NCBI GenBank assembly: GCA_023334545.1
Contig: JAADVB010000183.1
Coordinates: 1-38,649 of the forward strand
DNA from: Salisapilia sapeloensis
Lineage: Eukaryota > Oomycota > Peronosporomycetes > Peronosporales > Salisapiliaceae
Direction: 5' to 3'
DNA length: 38,649 nucleotides
Both the position numbers and the translations under genes were made by a program. The notes under the pieces were generated by a model. It was not told the DNA's origin. It ran no database searches and saw only the letters and a list, made by a program, of their open reading frames with translations. The first letter of the stretch is position 1, and each line of letters opens with the position of its first letter. Of the stretch, positions 21,426-31,028 are shown piece after piece.

Positions 21426-21475
21426 AAACCACTACCAAGCCTCCAGAGCAACTCCACTGCCTTCTACCAAGCGCC

Positions 21476-21631
21476 ATGGCCCCTGCCTCGAAACTCGCAC
21501 GCACCACCGGCAAGATGGGTCCCGTACAAATGGTCTCCTTCGCAGCAGTCGGCGTCGGTCTCGTTTGGAGTACATTCCGCCAAGGCGTCTACGGAACAGT
21601 ACACAAATCGCCTTCTAAACCACAAGAATAA
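21476..21631 (+). CDS. 51-residue single-span membrane micro-protein
   Basis: ATG 21476 to TAA 21631. The frame is open upstream but the oomycete core promoter at 21407-21425 places the transcript start inside it, so the ATG in the context GCGCCATGGCC is chosen. A short basic N-terminus is followed by one hydrophobic span (about 17-32, V-Q-M-V-S-F-A-A-V-G-V-G-L-V-W) and a polar tail ending in P-S-K-P-Q-E. It could be an organelle-complex accessory subunit; this is inference from size and layout. No family was recognised. The stop lies 44 nt from the stop of GPN1 on the other strand. Confidence 0.65.
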   Translation: MAPASKLARTTGKMGPVQMVSFAAVGVGLVWSTFRQGVYGTVHKSPSKPQE

Positions 21632-21675
21632 GCGAACAACAAGCGTTCTATGTTTACATGCAAGTCTGTCTTTGT

Positions 21676-22840
21676 TTATAATGTCGTACGCGGGCCTGTG
21701 GCAGGCACGTCCTCCGACTTGGTTTCGTCCTGAATGTCCATATCCTGCATGACTTTCGAGATACTCTCTTCCTGCTCTCCACTTTCCTTGGCTTGTTTCT
21801 GCTGAATGCGCTCAATCAGTTCCGGAAGGTACTCGTCCTCATACTGCTTCGCAGCCTTCTCCACTGCCTTGTACAAGTCATCCATGCCTTCTCCCGTTGC
21901 AGCAGACACGCCGACAGAAGTCAGGTTGGTGTAAAACTCTTCCAGGACGAGACTGAGCGATCGTGAGAGAGAACCCATGTAGCTCTCGTCCTGCACTTGG
22001 TCCAGAGCTGCTTGGAATGCCTCAAAGTCTTCCATCCACTCCTGAGCAAAGCCATGGTGGAGGACATCGGTCTTGTTAAACACAATCACAAAGGGAAGAC
22101 GGAGTTTATATAGAATACTGCAGGCGTAGAGCATATTCGACATGAATGTCGTCGGGTTCGCCGTTCGAGGAGTGTCCACGACGTAGACGATGACCGTGGG
22201 GAAAGCAGTCGCGAGAGACTCGGTGATAATGGAGCCCGATGCGGACCACGTAAACGCTTCGATCTGACCTGGTGTGTCTACTACGGCATAGCTATACATG
22301 CGATTAGCTTTCGACGATTCGTACATGGAGATAAGTGAGCTCACTCCAAGTCTTCATGGCGTTTAGAGAGAAGGTTGATGACTTGGTCGAAGCGTGTGGC
22401 GAAGAGATTGAGCGACGTCATGATGGCACCATTCGGACCGAGAGCATATTCCTTCATAACTTGCTTGTAGTCCACCGTGTCTCGAATGTCGACGTTGGCA
22501 GTGTATCCTGTTTTCCGTACGGCCGGGTCCAAATTCACAACGTAGTTGCGAATGCCATTATCCACACCATAGGCTGCAATCCGCTATACATAAAAGTTTA
22601 GTTTCTAGTCGTATACGCTTGCATCAATTGTGTAGATGCAGTTCATGTAAGATCAAAGCATCAAGACTAGGATGAATGGCAATGATTTTCTGTCAATAGT
22701 ACCTGCATGAGTGTCGTTTTTCCACTACCAGCCATACCGATCACGAGCATCGTAACAGGCTTGGAGAATAGTTGCGGCATGTTACCATCTTTTGCAGCAG
22801 CGGCACGAATGCCTTCGGAAGTAGAAGTATCGGTCGCCAT
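21676..22840 (-). CDS. GPN1: GPN-loop GTPase 1 (XAB1/Npa3), RNA polymerase assembly factor (3 exons)
   Basis: Exons 22703-22840, 22345-22583 and 21676-22291 join to 330 residues. Introns are 22584-22702 (119 nt, CTAAAC branch-like site) and 22292-22344 (53 nt, GTGAGC donor, GCTAATC branch-like site, TAG end). The second intron resolves an apparent frameshift and joins H-E-D-L-D to Y-A-V-V-D-T-P-G-Q. Walker A is G35-M-A-G-S-G-K41-T42, the diagnostic G95-P96-N97 loop is present, switch II is D131-T-P-G-Q, and the base-recognition motif is N198-K-T-D201. GPN1 acts with GPN3 in the cytosol to assemble and import RNA polymerase II. The C-terminal tail is shorter than in animal proteins (about 370) but retains an acidic end with M-Q-D-M. 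Confidence 0.95.
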
Positions 22841-24261
22841 TCGCGTTTCGAGTATTGGTGCCGAGGTTCCGGAATTGTGGCATTCTGTGTTTGCATGATC
22901 AATCTAGAGGGACCTTTTCAAACTGATATTATCCGTAAATATGATTTATATTGTATAAGAAAGGACATCTGGTAACTTGGACAGGACTCGAGACACCATT
23001 CAAAGTTTGATTTTGCGTTCAAATTTCGCAATCGAAACTTTTCTCTTCCACTGATGAGGCTTCTTCGGAGTAGTTAGAGCTACGGAATAGACCTGTGGTG
23101 AGCAGAACTTGACTTTAAAGTCCTACATGTACGTGAGCTTTGAAAGCGCTCGAATATGACTTAAGGCCGCGTTCGCGCAGAATATCAATTCAGCGTTATT
23201 GGGGATTCACATTTTATCATTCTATCTATGCTCTTCGAATCGGGCAGTTCCGCGTTCGATGAGAATAGCCGATATTGCTTTGCTATTTGCTATTGGAAAC
23301 CTAACGTAGCACTTCAATATAGGTTTCCGACCAAACTAGGAGTACAAAAGCAAGCGATCGTTCGTCTTGGATGCAATTAGGAGGAAACGGTCCCCGAGAA
23401 GACTTTCAGTCACGCCTGGTGCTCAACATATGCAAATTTGAAAAAGCGCGCGAAGCAGTCGCTCAACTTGGTGAGCTCTTCGATTTACTTGTGCTAGTTA
23501 GCTCTTCGCTATTATTTCGGAGCAGACATCGTACAGTGGTAGATGAAATAATTAAAGGATACTTGTGACTCGTACTGTATTCTGTCCCACTGAAACGGCG
23601 AAAAGCTCACTAACGCAAGTAAATCGGATGCAACTTCAACCCGAATGATTTCTGACGATAAAACACGATACGCTCGACACTAGTCCCCGCCAAAGACTTG
23701 TGCATTGATTCTTATTACAGTGTTTGTGTCTTTGTTCACATGATGCCTTTAATGCTTCACATCATCCCCTATTATCTGCTTAATGAACGCGACCTAAACT
23801 TCTACGATGACTAGAGTCGAACCAAATAGATGGAGTCTAATACTGCCATCTAGTAGCCAGCGGAATGCTTAAAGGATTATGTGGAAAGCTGGACCACATC
23901 CATTCGACGAACATCATTCCATTTGTTCCCTTCCTGTCGTGATTGAACATGAACGGTAGATTGTGTGATACCTTTAAAACGCTGGATGAATAGTCACTAC
24001 CGCTGCCACTCTCAACAATGTCATTGCCTCCAATATTGCTTAGATGTCCACTTCAAATTAAGCTTTTGACTTAACCTTCGATCCACTCAAGTGTCCCTTT
24101 AATCTATTCGATATCATGGACAATGACTGCAAAATTGCTTTTCAAGGTAAGCATTATATATCAAGTCGTACATTTTATAACTGTGATAAATCAAGCACCG
24201 CCCCACATAATTCCATCGGCTCGTCTGACTAAAGCAAGTTCACTATGATACTTCATGCTCT
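22841..24261. other. intergenic spacer with an orphan promoter-like motif
   Basis: No gene with a recognisable product. A TTCACATTTTATC element at 23206-23218 is a near copy of the element before the prominin-like gene and contains an exact CAWTTTNYY match. A 65-codon plus-strand frame at 23371-23568 begins with ATG about 150 nt downstream of it but shows no family feature. Coding status is undecided. Confidence 0.4.
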
Positions 24262-24519
24262 TCATCTCCGTCTATTAACGTTTCCACATTCGTCTCTTGC
24301 AGCTATCCCACGTAAGTACCGACTATCCATGCCTCCTCTTTCGTACCGACATTTCATCATCAGTTGAGCACCATACGCGGAGAGGATACCTGCTATGCAC
24401 AAGTATAGACACACTTCTTCAAGAGGGAAATATTTTACTTGATCCATAATTGCTCGTGCAGACGGTATCGTGCAGGTGAAGTTATTGGCGCTTCTATGCT
24501 TGACGAAGAGGCAATGCAT
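24262..24519 (-). CDS. hypothetical small protein with one hydrophobic span
   Basis: 85 codons from ATG 24519 (a second in-frame ATG is at 24447). The C-terminal half has one moderately hydrophobic segment (C-L-Y-L-C-I-A-G-I-L-S-A-Y-G-A) followed by a basic, Arg-rich end. No family is recognised, there is no promoter match, and an intron cannot be excluded. It may be a chance open frame. Confidence 0.25.
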   Translation of the reverse strand: MHCLFVKHRSANNFTCTIPSARAIMDQVKYFPLEEVCLYLCIAGILSAYGAQLMMKCRYERGGMDSRYLRGIAARDECGNVNRRR

Positions 24520-24767
24520 GGTAGAGAACAACTGGTTTTATTTATAAGGAATGGTAGCAGTCAAAGCCACGTGTATATGGACTACTGTTCACATGGACAC
24601 GTAGGTATGAAGGATTAGAAAAGGTTATTGGTCAAGTCACTTTCTTTGAAGTACAAAACCGTGTATCTTATGATCCCTTAGCGCTCGCAGTGATAGCAAA
24701 CCACTTTACAGATTTTCTCCATCAAGCTTGACGCGTACCAGCACGGTACTGACATTTCTGTGATTTC

Positions 24768-24784
24768 GTCACTCTGCCATCTTA
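24768..24784 (+). promoter_or_regulatory. initiator-like element before the pseudokinase gene
   Basis: GTCACTCTGCCATCTTA is a degenerate match to the oomycete initiator plus flanking region (TCACTCT then CATCTT with one extra base). It lies 28 nt before the ATG at 24813. If real, it leaves no room for an upstream exon. Confidence 0.3.
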
Positions 24785-24812
24785 CTCAGTGTCCTAGTCC
24801 TTGAGTAGCGAC

Positions 24813-26942
24813 ATGGTAGCTCACCAACCGTCAGAGCAGACTGGAACTAGCGAGAACGCTCCTGACACATACATTATCGCCAAGTCCGGTGCAGAAGATA
24901 GCTTCAAGTCGTTACCACCAAATGCTGCTTTCGACCAAGGACCAGAAATGACTGCTAGTACGCAGACCTTCAAGCAATCTGATGCCGAGCCACGTATCAC
25001 CGAAGGAAATACGGATAGTACCGCTGAAACGACTTATAATAATGTTCAAGATGAAGCACATCAGGATACAGACACAGCAAAGTTTACCTTCACTGACCGT
25101 CCAACTTCTACTCCGTCGAAGTCACCGACAGAGACTTCGAATGCAGAGACACCGGCTGCAAATTCTCCTCCTCTAGACGCGGTAAGTAGTCAAGAAAACT
25201 CGAAAGAAGGACAAGCTTCGCCAGTACATGGAAATGACGGATCGAGTGAGGCGCACAGTGACAGCAGCAACCGAGAGAACTCACTTACTAATCGAAGTGA
25301 TCATTTATCTTTCACTTCTACCTCAGGTGGTCCATCGGACGCGAATGCCGGGGTTGTTGCTCCCGACTTGGACGTCATTGAAGACTCTGAGACAGGATAT
25401 ACGTACACGAATGACAATATCTCAGCTCTCTACCCAAGCATTGACATCTTGAGAGATGGTTCACAAGAAACAATGGAGATTACCGACCGTGAGGGTGTGT
25501 CAACGTCCAGTGTCGTTGGCATTTCTGTCGGCTGTGCGGTCGGCATGGTTATCGTAGCAGCCTTGTACGTCTTTCGAAAACGTTTTCATCGAACGATTAA
25601 TGATGATGCAGTGGTGGGCACTGATGAAGAACTTGGTACTGATATGAACCATCGACAACTATCTTCCAGCAAGCGCATTACGTTTGAGGCGACGAATGAA
25701 TTTACAAAAGTCCTATCAGCGCACCGTATTAGTATGCCATTCCATCGCGCGAAGGTAAACGGAAATGATGCTCATCTCTCTGACTACCGCGAAACAGCTC
25801 ATTCTATTGATCTTTCAAGTGCATATGGATCTCATACGTCTAGTGACGACGTTGAAAAGAATGTATTATCTGGAAGCAAAGACAGGCATACTATCGACTT
25901 AAACGATAAACGCTGGGGAAACAGTTTTGTTGATGCACTTCTGGCATCCTACCACTCTTCCGAGGTTTTGCAGGTCGATACTATTTCTTCTATTCACTCA
26001 TCAAGTGAAGGAGAGCGCGTATCATCTAGTGCTTTATTAGACAAGCATGAAATCTTGGATGCACGTATTGCGTTTGAGGAAGTTGCCATGAACAAGTTCA
26101 CTATGAAAGGAAATGCAACGGATGTGTATTGTGGAAACTATCGTGGACAGGAAGTGGCAATTAAAAAGCTTTCGCTCGAGTCTTCAATGAGATTGAGTAC
26201 GCTCAACAAATTCTTGGCACAAGTCGAAGTTGCTACGTGCGTCTTTCATGATCGCATTGTACCCTTTGTCGGTATCGCATGGACGTCGTTCAGTGATTTG
26301 CGTGTCGTACATGAATACATGCAGGGCGGTGATCTGAAAAGTGTGTTAAACGCTAACAAGGATGGAGTTGCGAGGAAGGAAGGATTCAACTTTCAAGAAA
26401 TGCACATTGCAGTGCAGATCCTCGAGGCAATGGTTTTCCTCCATTCCTTTGATCCCCCGATTGTGCATGGCCGGTTAAAGACACAAAAGGTTTTACTTGA
26501 CGAAAGAATGGACGCCAGACTTAATGCCTTTGGTAGTACCCAGGATGTAATGGATTTCGACACACTTGCTCAGAGGTTCGAAACGGATTGGATTTGGATC
26601 GCGCCAGAGATTCTAAGTGGCAGAAAGCAGGATACGAGGTCCGATATGTATGCTTTTGGCATATTATTGAGTCAGTTGGAGACACATGAGGAGCCGTATC
26701 AAAATTTGACGAACAGCATCCACCGACATGGTATCGAGAAATGTTCAGATCTAGAACTATTGAACTTTATATCCTCAGGAACCTTTAAGGTGACATTTTC
26801 ACCAGACGAAGACGATGACTTAACATTGCTCGGCATTCAGTGTGTCTCGCAAAACCCAGACGAAAGACCAACTGCACAAGAAGCATTACAAGTTTTCAAA
26901 ACAGCGATGGAAGAATCGCATGGACATACTAATCGAAAATGA
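24813..26942 (+). CDS. single-pass membrane protein with TKL-like pseudokinase domain
   Basis: 709 residues from ATG 24813; an in-frame TAG lies at 24795. The N-terminal 230 residues are Ser/Thr/Glu-rich and low-complexity, likely extracellular, but no signal peptide is visible. One membrane span is at 234-254, followed by the stop-transfer R-K-R. A cytosolic linker leads to a kinase-like domain (about 418-705). The ATP-anchoring V-A-I-K451 is kept, but the HRD motif is H552-G-R554, the HRDLKxxN Asn is K559, and DFG is A572-F-G574. Both catalytic aspartates are therefore missing, while A-P-E and the D-M-Y-A-F-G helix remain. Oomycetes have many membrane TKL kinases; this one should be a catalytically dead signalling or scaffold member. 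Ligand and partners are unknown. Confidence 0.85.
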   Translation: MVAHQPSEQTGTSENAPDTYIIAKSGAEDSFKSLPPNAAFDQGPEMTASTQTFKQSDAEPRITEGNTDSTAETTYNNVQDEAHQDTDTAKFTFTDRPTSTPSKSPTETSNAETPAANSPPLDAVSSQENSKEGQASPVHGNDGSSEAHSDSSNRENSLTNRSDHLSFTSTSGGPSDANAGVVAPDLDVIEDSETGYTYTNDNISALYPSIDILRDGSQETMEITDREGVSTSSVVGISVGCAVGMVIVAALYVFRKRFHRTINDDAVVGTDEELGTDMNHRQLSSSKRITFEATNEFTKVLSAHRISMPFHRAKVNGNDAHLSDYRETAHSIDLSSAYGSHTSSDDVEKNVLSGSKDRHTIDLNDKRWGNSFVDALLASYHSSEVLQVDTISSIHSSSEGERVSSSALLDKHEILDARIAFEEVAMNKFTMKGNATDVYCGNYRGQEVAIKKLSLESSMRLSTLNKFLAQVEVATCVFHDRIVPFVGIAWTSFSDLRVVHEYMQGGDLKSVLNANKDGVARKEGFNFQEMHIAVQILEAMVFLHSFDPPIVHGRLKTQKVLLDERMDARLNAFGSTQDVMDFDTLAQRFETDWIWIAPEILSGRKQDTRSDMYAFGILLSQLETHEEPYQNLTNSIHRHGIEKCSDLELLNFISSGTFKVTFSPDEDDDLTLLGIQCVSQNPDERPTAQEALQVFKTAMEESHGHTNRK

Positions 26943-27242
26943 GTTTATCAAATAACTTTATAAAAGTTTGCTTTATCTGTTTTTTTCAAGATAAGACGCT
27001 CCTTTCTGATTTTGATTTTCTATCCTCAATTATCAGAAAAAGAAAAAATCAGGTCCATACTCAATCCAAGTGAATCGCACGTAAAAATTTATCCATCCAT
27101 CGTATCGAATATCTAGCTACATTTCTACGTCTCCAACGCTCGGTCCGTGAAAATAGCTTGACATGTGGTATTGAAGTGATGTAGTAGTGGCGTCGTCAGG
27201 AGCCACGAAAATTGTTTGGGCAATGCGATATTGATGGGCATC
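26943..27242. other. 3' flank with an inverted repeat, then intergenic
   Basis: The region begins just after the pseudokinase stop. An imperfect AT-rich inverted repeat is present, with left arm 27006-27020 starting CTGATTTT and right arm 27036-27052 ending AAAATCAG. It could form a hairpin in the 3' UTR. No gene was seen. Confidence 0.4.
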
Positions 27243-27261
27243 CCTCATTTCTCAATCTCTT
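27243..27261 (+). promoter_or_regulatory. initiator/flanking promoter-like element before the RS-tail gene
   Basis: CCTCATTTCTCAATCTCTT resembles GCTCATTYYNCAWTTTNYY with only a few mismatches, and lies 28 nt before the ATG at 27290. It supports choosing that ATG rather than an upstream in-frame TTG. Confidence 0.45.
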
Positions 27262-27289
27262 CTCCTTACCTCAAAAGACAGACACGAGC

Positions 27290-28111
27290 ATGAGTGGTAG
27301 TAAAGAAGATCGGAACTTTTTGGACGACTGGGATGACAAGGTCGATGACCTAACCAACGACGTCGACAATCTCCTTGGTAACTCAGGCAGCGGTAGTGCT
27401 GATATACCTGATTTCCTCAAGTCTTCGTCGAAAGAAAGCGAGGACTCTGGATCCGATACGTGGGATAAGTTCGAAAACTTTGTCAGGGGAAAGTATGACG
27501 GCTCCAACGAGGACTCGGGCTCTGATACCGGTCTTTTGGATGAATTCCAAAACTTTATCGGCACATCCATCGACACGGACAGCTTTCTCACCGACTGGAT
27601 GGATGACATAGGCATGTCATCCGAAGAAGCAGCGGCAGTGCTCAGTAGCTCTTCCGCCGGCGTTTTTGATGTTATGCACGGCTTCATCTCGGGCAAAATC
27701 ACAAGCTCCGAGGCGTACGATGAGCTTGGCGACATCTATGAGCGTGAAGTAGGAGGTGATGACGATGGTGGTATTGGCACTGGTGGCGTCATTGGTATTA
27801 TCATCGCCATTGTCCTCGTATTGGCCTTTGTCGGATACTTTTTGCGCGACAAGATCATGGCGCACTTTGGCTACTTCCGGGGCCGCAACCGAAGTCGTAG
27901 TCGAAGCCGAAGCTATAGCCGCAGCAGGAGCAGGAGCCGACACCATCACCGTCGTCGGCGATCATACTCGTCGTCTCCAAGTCCTGAACGCAGGAAGGAC
28001 AAGACGAAAGATTTGGAAAGCGGAGGCACTCAGTCGACGGAGGTTGATGGTAACTACCAAAAGGTCGAAACCCCCAAAAAGGAACCGGAGAGCACGGTTC
28101 AGCACGTGTAA
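27290..28111 (+). CDS. acidic single-pass membrane protein with arginine-serine tail
   Basis: 273 residues, single exon. Residues 1-162 are Asp/Ser/Gly-rich and acidic, with an internal duplication: E51-D-S-G-S-D-T ... F61-E-N-F and E74-D-S-G-S-D-T ... F86-Q-N-F. One strong membrane span lies at 165-185 after a glycine-rich hinge. It is followed by an alternating Arg-Ser tract (199-217), a His/Arg cluster (218-224), an S-S-P-S-P segment and a Lys/Glu-rich tail. No signal peptide is seen, so orientation is uncertain. RS tracts are typical of splicing factors and of some inner-nuclear-membrane proteins (they bind SR kinases), so a nuclear-envelope site is one possibility; surface or ER location is another. 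No family was recognised. Confidence 0.8.
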   Translation: MSGSKEDRNFLDDWDDKVDDLTNDVDNLLGNSGSGSADIPDFLKSSSKESEDSGSDTWDKFENFVRGKYDGSNEDSGSDTGLLDEFQNFIGTSIDTDSFLTDWMDDIGMSSEEAAAVLSSSSAGVFDVMHGFISGKITSSEAYDELGDIYEREVGGDDDGGIGTGGVIGIIIAIVLVLAFVGYFLRDKIMAHFGYFRGRNRSRSRSRSYSRSRSRSRHHHRRRRSYSSSPSPERRKDKTKDLESGGTQSTEVDGNYQKVETPKKEPESTVQHV

Positions 28112-28306
28112 ATGAACAATTCCCTAGGATGGCAAGAATGTCCAGACCGACCTGATCCATTACAATCGACCCTATACATCTATGCCTTCACGCAGAAGAC
28201 CAATGTAATCTTTTCTCAAAACATTTAAACAAAAATAGGAAGCTTTAAAGCTCATTTCATTCGATCAAAGATGTCAATTTCTTATTTTTTCATATCGCTT
28301 TCATGG

Positions 28307-30776
28307 TCAATCCTTAGTGATCGGAGGGGACAAATTCGTCATCTCCTTGCTCTGCTTGTTCTTCTTGTATGATCGGAAGGCTTGCTTCTTCGCCGGTCCG
28401 TCAATGTAAGCCACGAGGTCGTCGCTCATAAAGTAGTTGCCAGATCCAGCATTTACCTTGGAATCTTCACAGAAGCACATGAGGATGGTATCAATCGCTG
28501 TTTCGTATACATCAAGGAAGAACGAAGCAGTCGCGTATCCGAGCAGTCCCGTTAACTATGACACCATTAATATTCGCAAGGATAGACTCATATTATAGGT
28601 AGACGTACGATCATGGGGAAGATAGGACTCGAAATGTTTTCCAGGTCATCCATGAAGAAACTTGGCAGGTGCTTAGGAGGATACTTGATGAGCACGAACA
28701 TGAAGAACATGGACGTTCCAGCGATCCCAATCTTGCCAAGGATCAAAAGGAACTGGCTGATAACACTGACCGTCGCAACGCGACCAATGTTCGACAGCAT
28801 TAAAGTGAACGAGTCTTTCATGGCTGGACAGAAGCTATGACCTTTCATTGCGATCATGATGTAAGCGCGTTTGTTCAGGAACTTGAGGCACTTTTCAAAG
28901 CACCAAAGTACGCATTTCAGGCACGTCATGACAACTTTAACAATCTTATTGCCTTCCTGAGCTGACTTCATCTGGTGATCAATGTACTCAACGATGATAC
29001 GGAGCATCTGGACTATCGCGATGATCAAACTTCCAAACGCTGCCGACCCACAATGACTGGTAATAGTACGTCGAACTGACCGCAACAGTGGGAAGCGTTG
29101 AAGGTTGTTTTTGTCGCGTGTCCAGTAGTATTCGCAGAATGTACCGGAGACAATCAAGTATGCTACTGCCTGGATAAATTGCGTCATCCACAGCAATCCA
29201 AAGAGATGGTAACCTAGCATATAATTCACGACGCGTTGATCTGAGACTTCTACTTTGATTGCAGGCGTACCAACAAGTTTATTTGCCGTATCTTTCACGT
29301 CCTGTAGTGTCAGTGAAGCAGACGTCGCAATGAAAGCCGCGGCAATTAGCCACAAGCAAACAAAGATGGCCGTTACAACAGTAGGAAGCAAAGGGAAAAA
29401 GGTAATCGATGCCATCTTATTCACTGCCTTTGACGATTCTCGGACGATGCCAACAGCAAGCTGAATGCGTCGACACATGCAGACGACAAGGAGCACCAGT
29501 ACGAACTCAACAGCAAGCATGACGTAGGCTGCAATCGCCCAATAGCGGATTTCGTCTTGAGCGGCAACATAGCCTGCGCTGTTGATAATCGATGTCGATT
29601 CAGAGATAATCGTAGAGGACGTCGTGTCGGATACACCCATCTTATCCATTGCCTCAGCCAAGTGGTCACTCGTAATGAGGTCACCTTGGTACGCACAGAA
29701 AAGTGTTAGTACAAGCTGGACGGTGCACACCCCAATGACGGTAAGCCACACGAAGAATCCGGCTAAAAAGCGAAGTAGAAGCAACCACCCGAAGCCAAGC
29801 AGCATGGCAATTAGTCCACCACACAACAAGATTGGTAATGCTGCTTTCTCAATGTCACCCATCCACCTTGCTACCTTGTACCACGAACTCCTTAAAAGCT
29901 CTAGCACAGGTGCAGAATGAGCCGTCGAGACCTGGGTTTCTGTTCGAGCAGTCTCCATGTTCGAGCAACTAGGTCGAAGCTCGGAAATCATTTCTGGGCA
30001 AGACATGTCTCCACACTCACGCATCGGATTGGCCTTGAGGTCATTGCCACACGTCAGCGATGGCTTGTCTCCGTCATTGTAAGCCTTTTCTTCTTCATCT
30101 GTGCATGCATCGATACAACGGGCCATTTGCCTGATGTGAACGGTTTGTAGTTCCAGACACCGATATAGCACTTCTGTTGTGTTGACAAAAAGTTGCCATG
30201 GCGAACCTGCCGACTCGTCTTCCAATTCTTTACCCAGTGACGTATCCTCTTCATTCACAGGATCAGGATTTGCATCGTAGTCTGTGTAAGCGTGAACATA
30301 GGTAGCCGTGGAGGTACTATCAGCCATTGGGCACTTTTCAACACAAACGCCATACAACTTGCTTAACGAGACATCTGAAGCACTTTTGATGTTCATGTCC
30401 ACAAGATCTTGTGAAAGACGTGGATATATGAGGTAAGGATATCCCGTAAAGTTATAAGCAGGCACATTGCCAACTTCTTCCGTTTGCATATAGCCACAGG
30501 TCCGACCCATCCAGTCCGTTCCATGAACAAGTCTCTTGGGGTTTCCATGCACATACCCAACGACACTGATTGCAACGAGACCCAGCAAGAAGGCAATAAA
30601 AAAGATGAGACATATCAAGTCCGTACAACCGCGCTTGTTCGGCTTGAAAGAGGAGTTTCCATTCGCATCAGACGGGCCCTACGACGGATATTTTTATTAG
30701 ATAGATCAATAAAGCATTCTCCTCGTGGTACTTGTACCTCAGGACCTTCTGCTGGCGTGCTGCACTTGGCTCCCAT
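28307..30776 (-). CDS. choline transporter-like protein (SLC44/CTL family, 3 exons)
   Basis: Exons 30738-30776, 28609-30678 and 28307-28555 join to 785 residues. Introns are 30679-30737 (59 nt, GTACAA donor) and 28556-28608 (53 nt, GTACGT donor), both phase 0. Exon 1 encodes only 13 residues. Exon 2 opens with the family start C-T-D-L-I-C-L-I-F-F-I-A-F, then a long Cys-containing extracellular loop, and about nine further membrane spans. The family landmarks F-C-E-Y-Y-W near the middle of the C-terminal half and K-R-A-Y-I-M-I-A near its end are present. Exon 3 supplies the last span and the conserved cytosolic tail with F-C-E-D-S. Members carry choline or ethanolamine across plasma or organelle membranes. 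Without exon 3 the protein would appear truncated. Confidence 0.95.
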
Positions 30777-31028
30777 GATCCCAGCGACCCGTCAGATTGG
30801 TTATGATGAATCGCTTCTACTTCAAAAGGACAATGAAGATGAAACGACAAGCAGTAGAGCGAAACTTTTTCTCTTCCATCATTTAAAACTCAGAATCCTA
30901 ATTGAAACCAACGCGCCATATCCAAGGCTTAGAGCCACAAGAGTGAAGGATACAATCGAGAATAGTATTCGATTACGCAGAAACGGATGCATCGCATTCG
31001 TTCGTTTCTATGGTAGCTAGTATCTGAA

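Noticed and set aside
22292-22344. Frameshift mutation or assembly error in GPN1
   Set aside because: A 53-nt GT-AG intron with a branch-like site restores the conserved protein exactly, so no frameshift is needed.
28588-28608. CTL protein ending in an unconserved tail at 28588
   Set aside because: The stop lies in a 53-nt intron; exon 3 (28307-28555) supplies the conserved last span and tail of the family.
30484-31020. 178-codon plus-strand frame over the CTL 5' end
   Set aside because: It overlaps the confidently reconstructed CTL exons 1 and 2 and the intron between them; no protein-like features.
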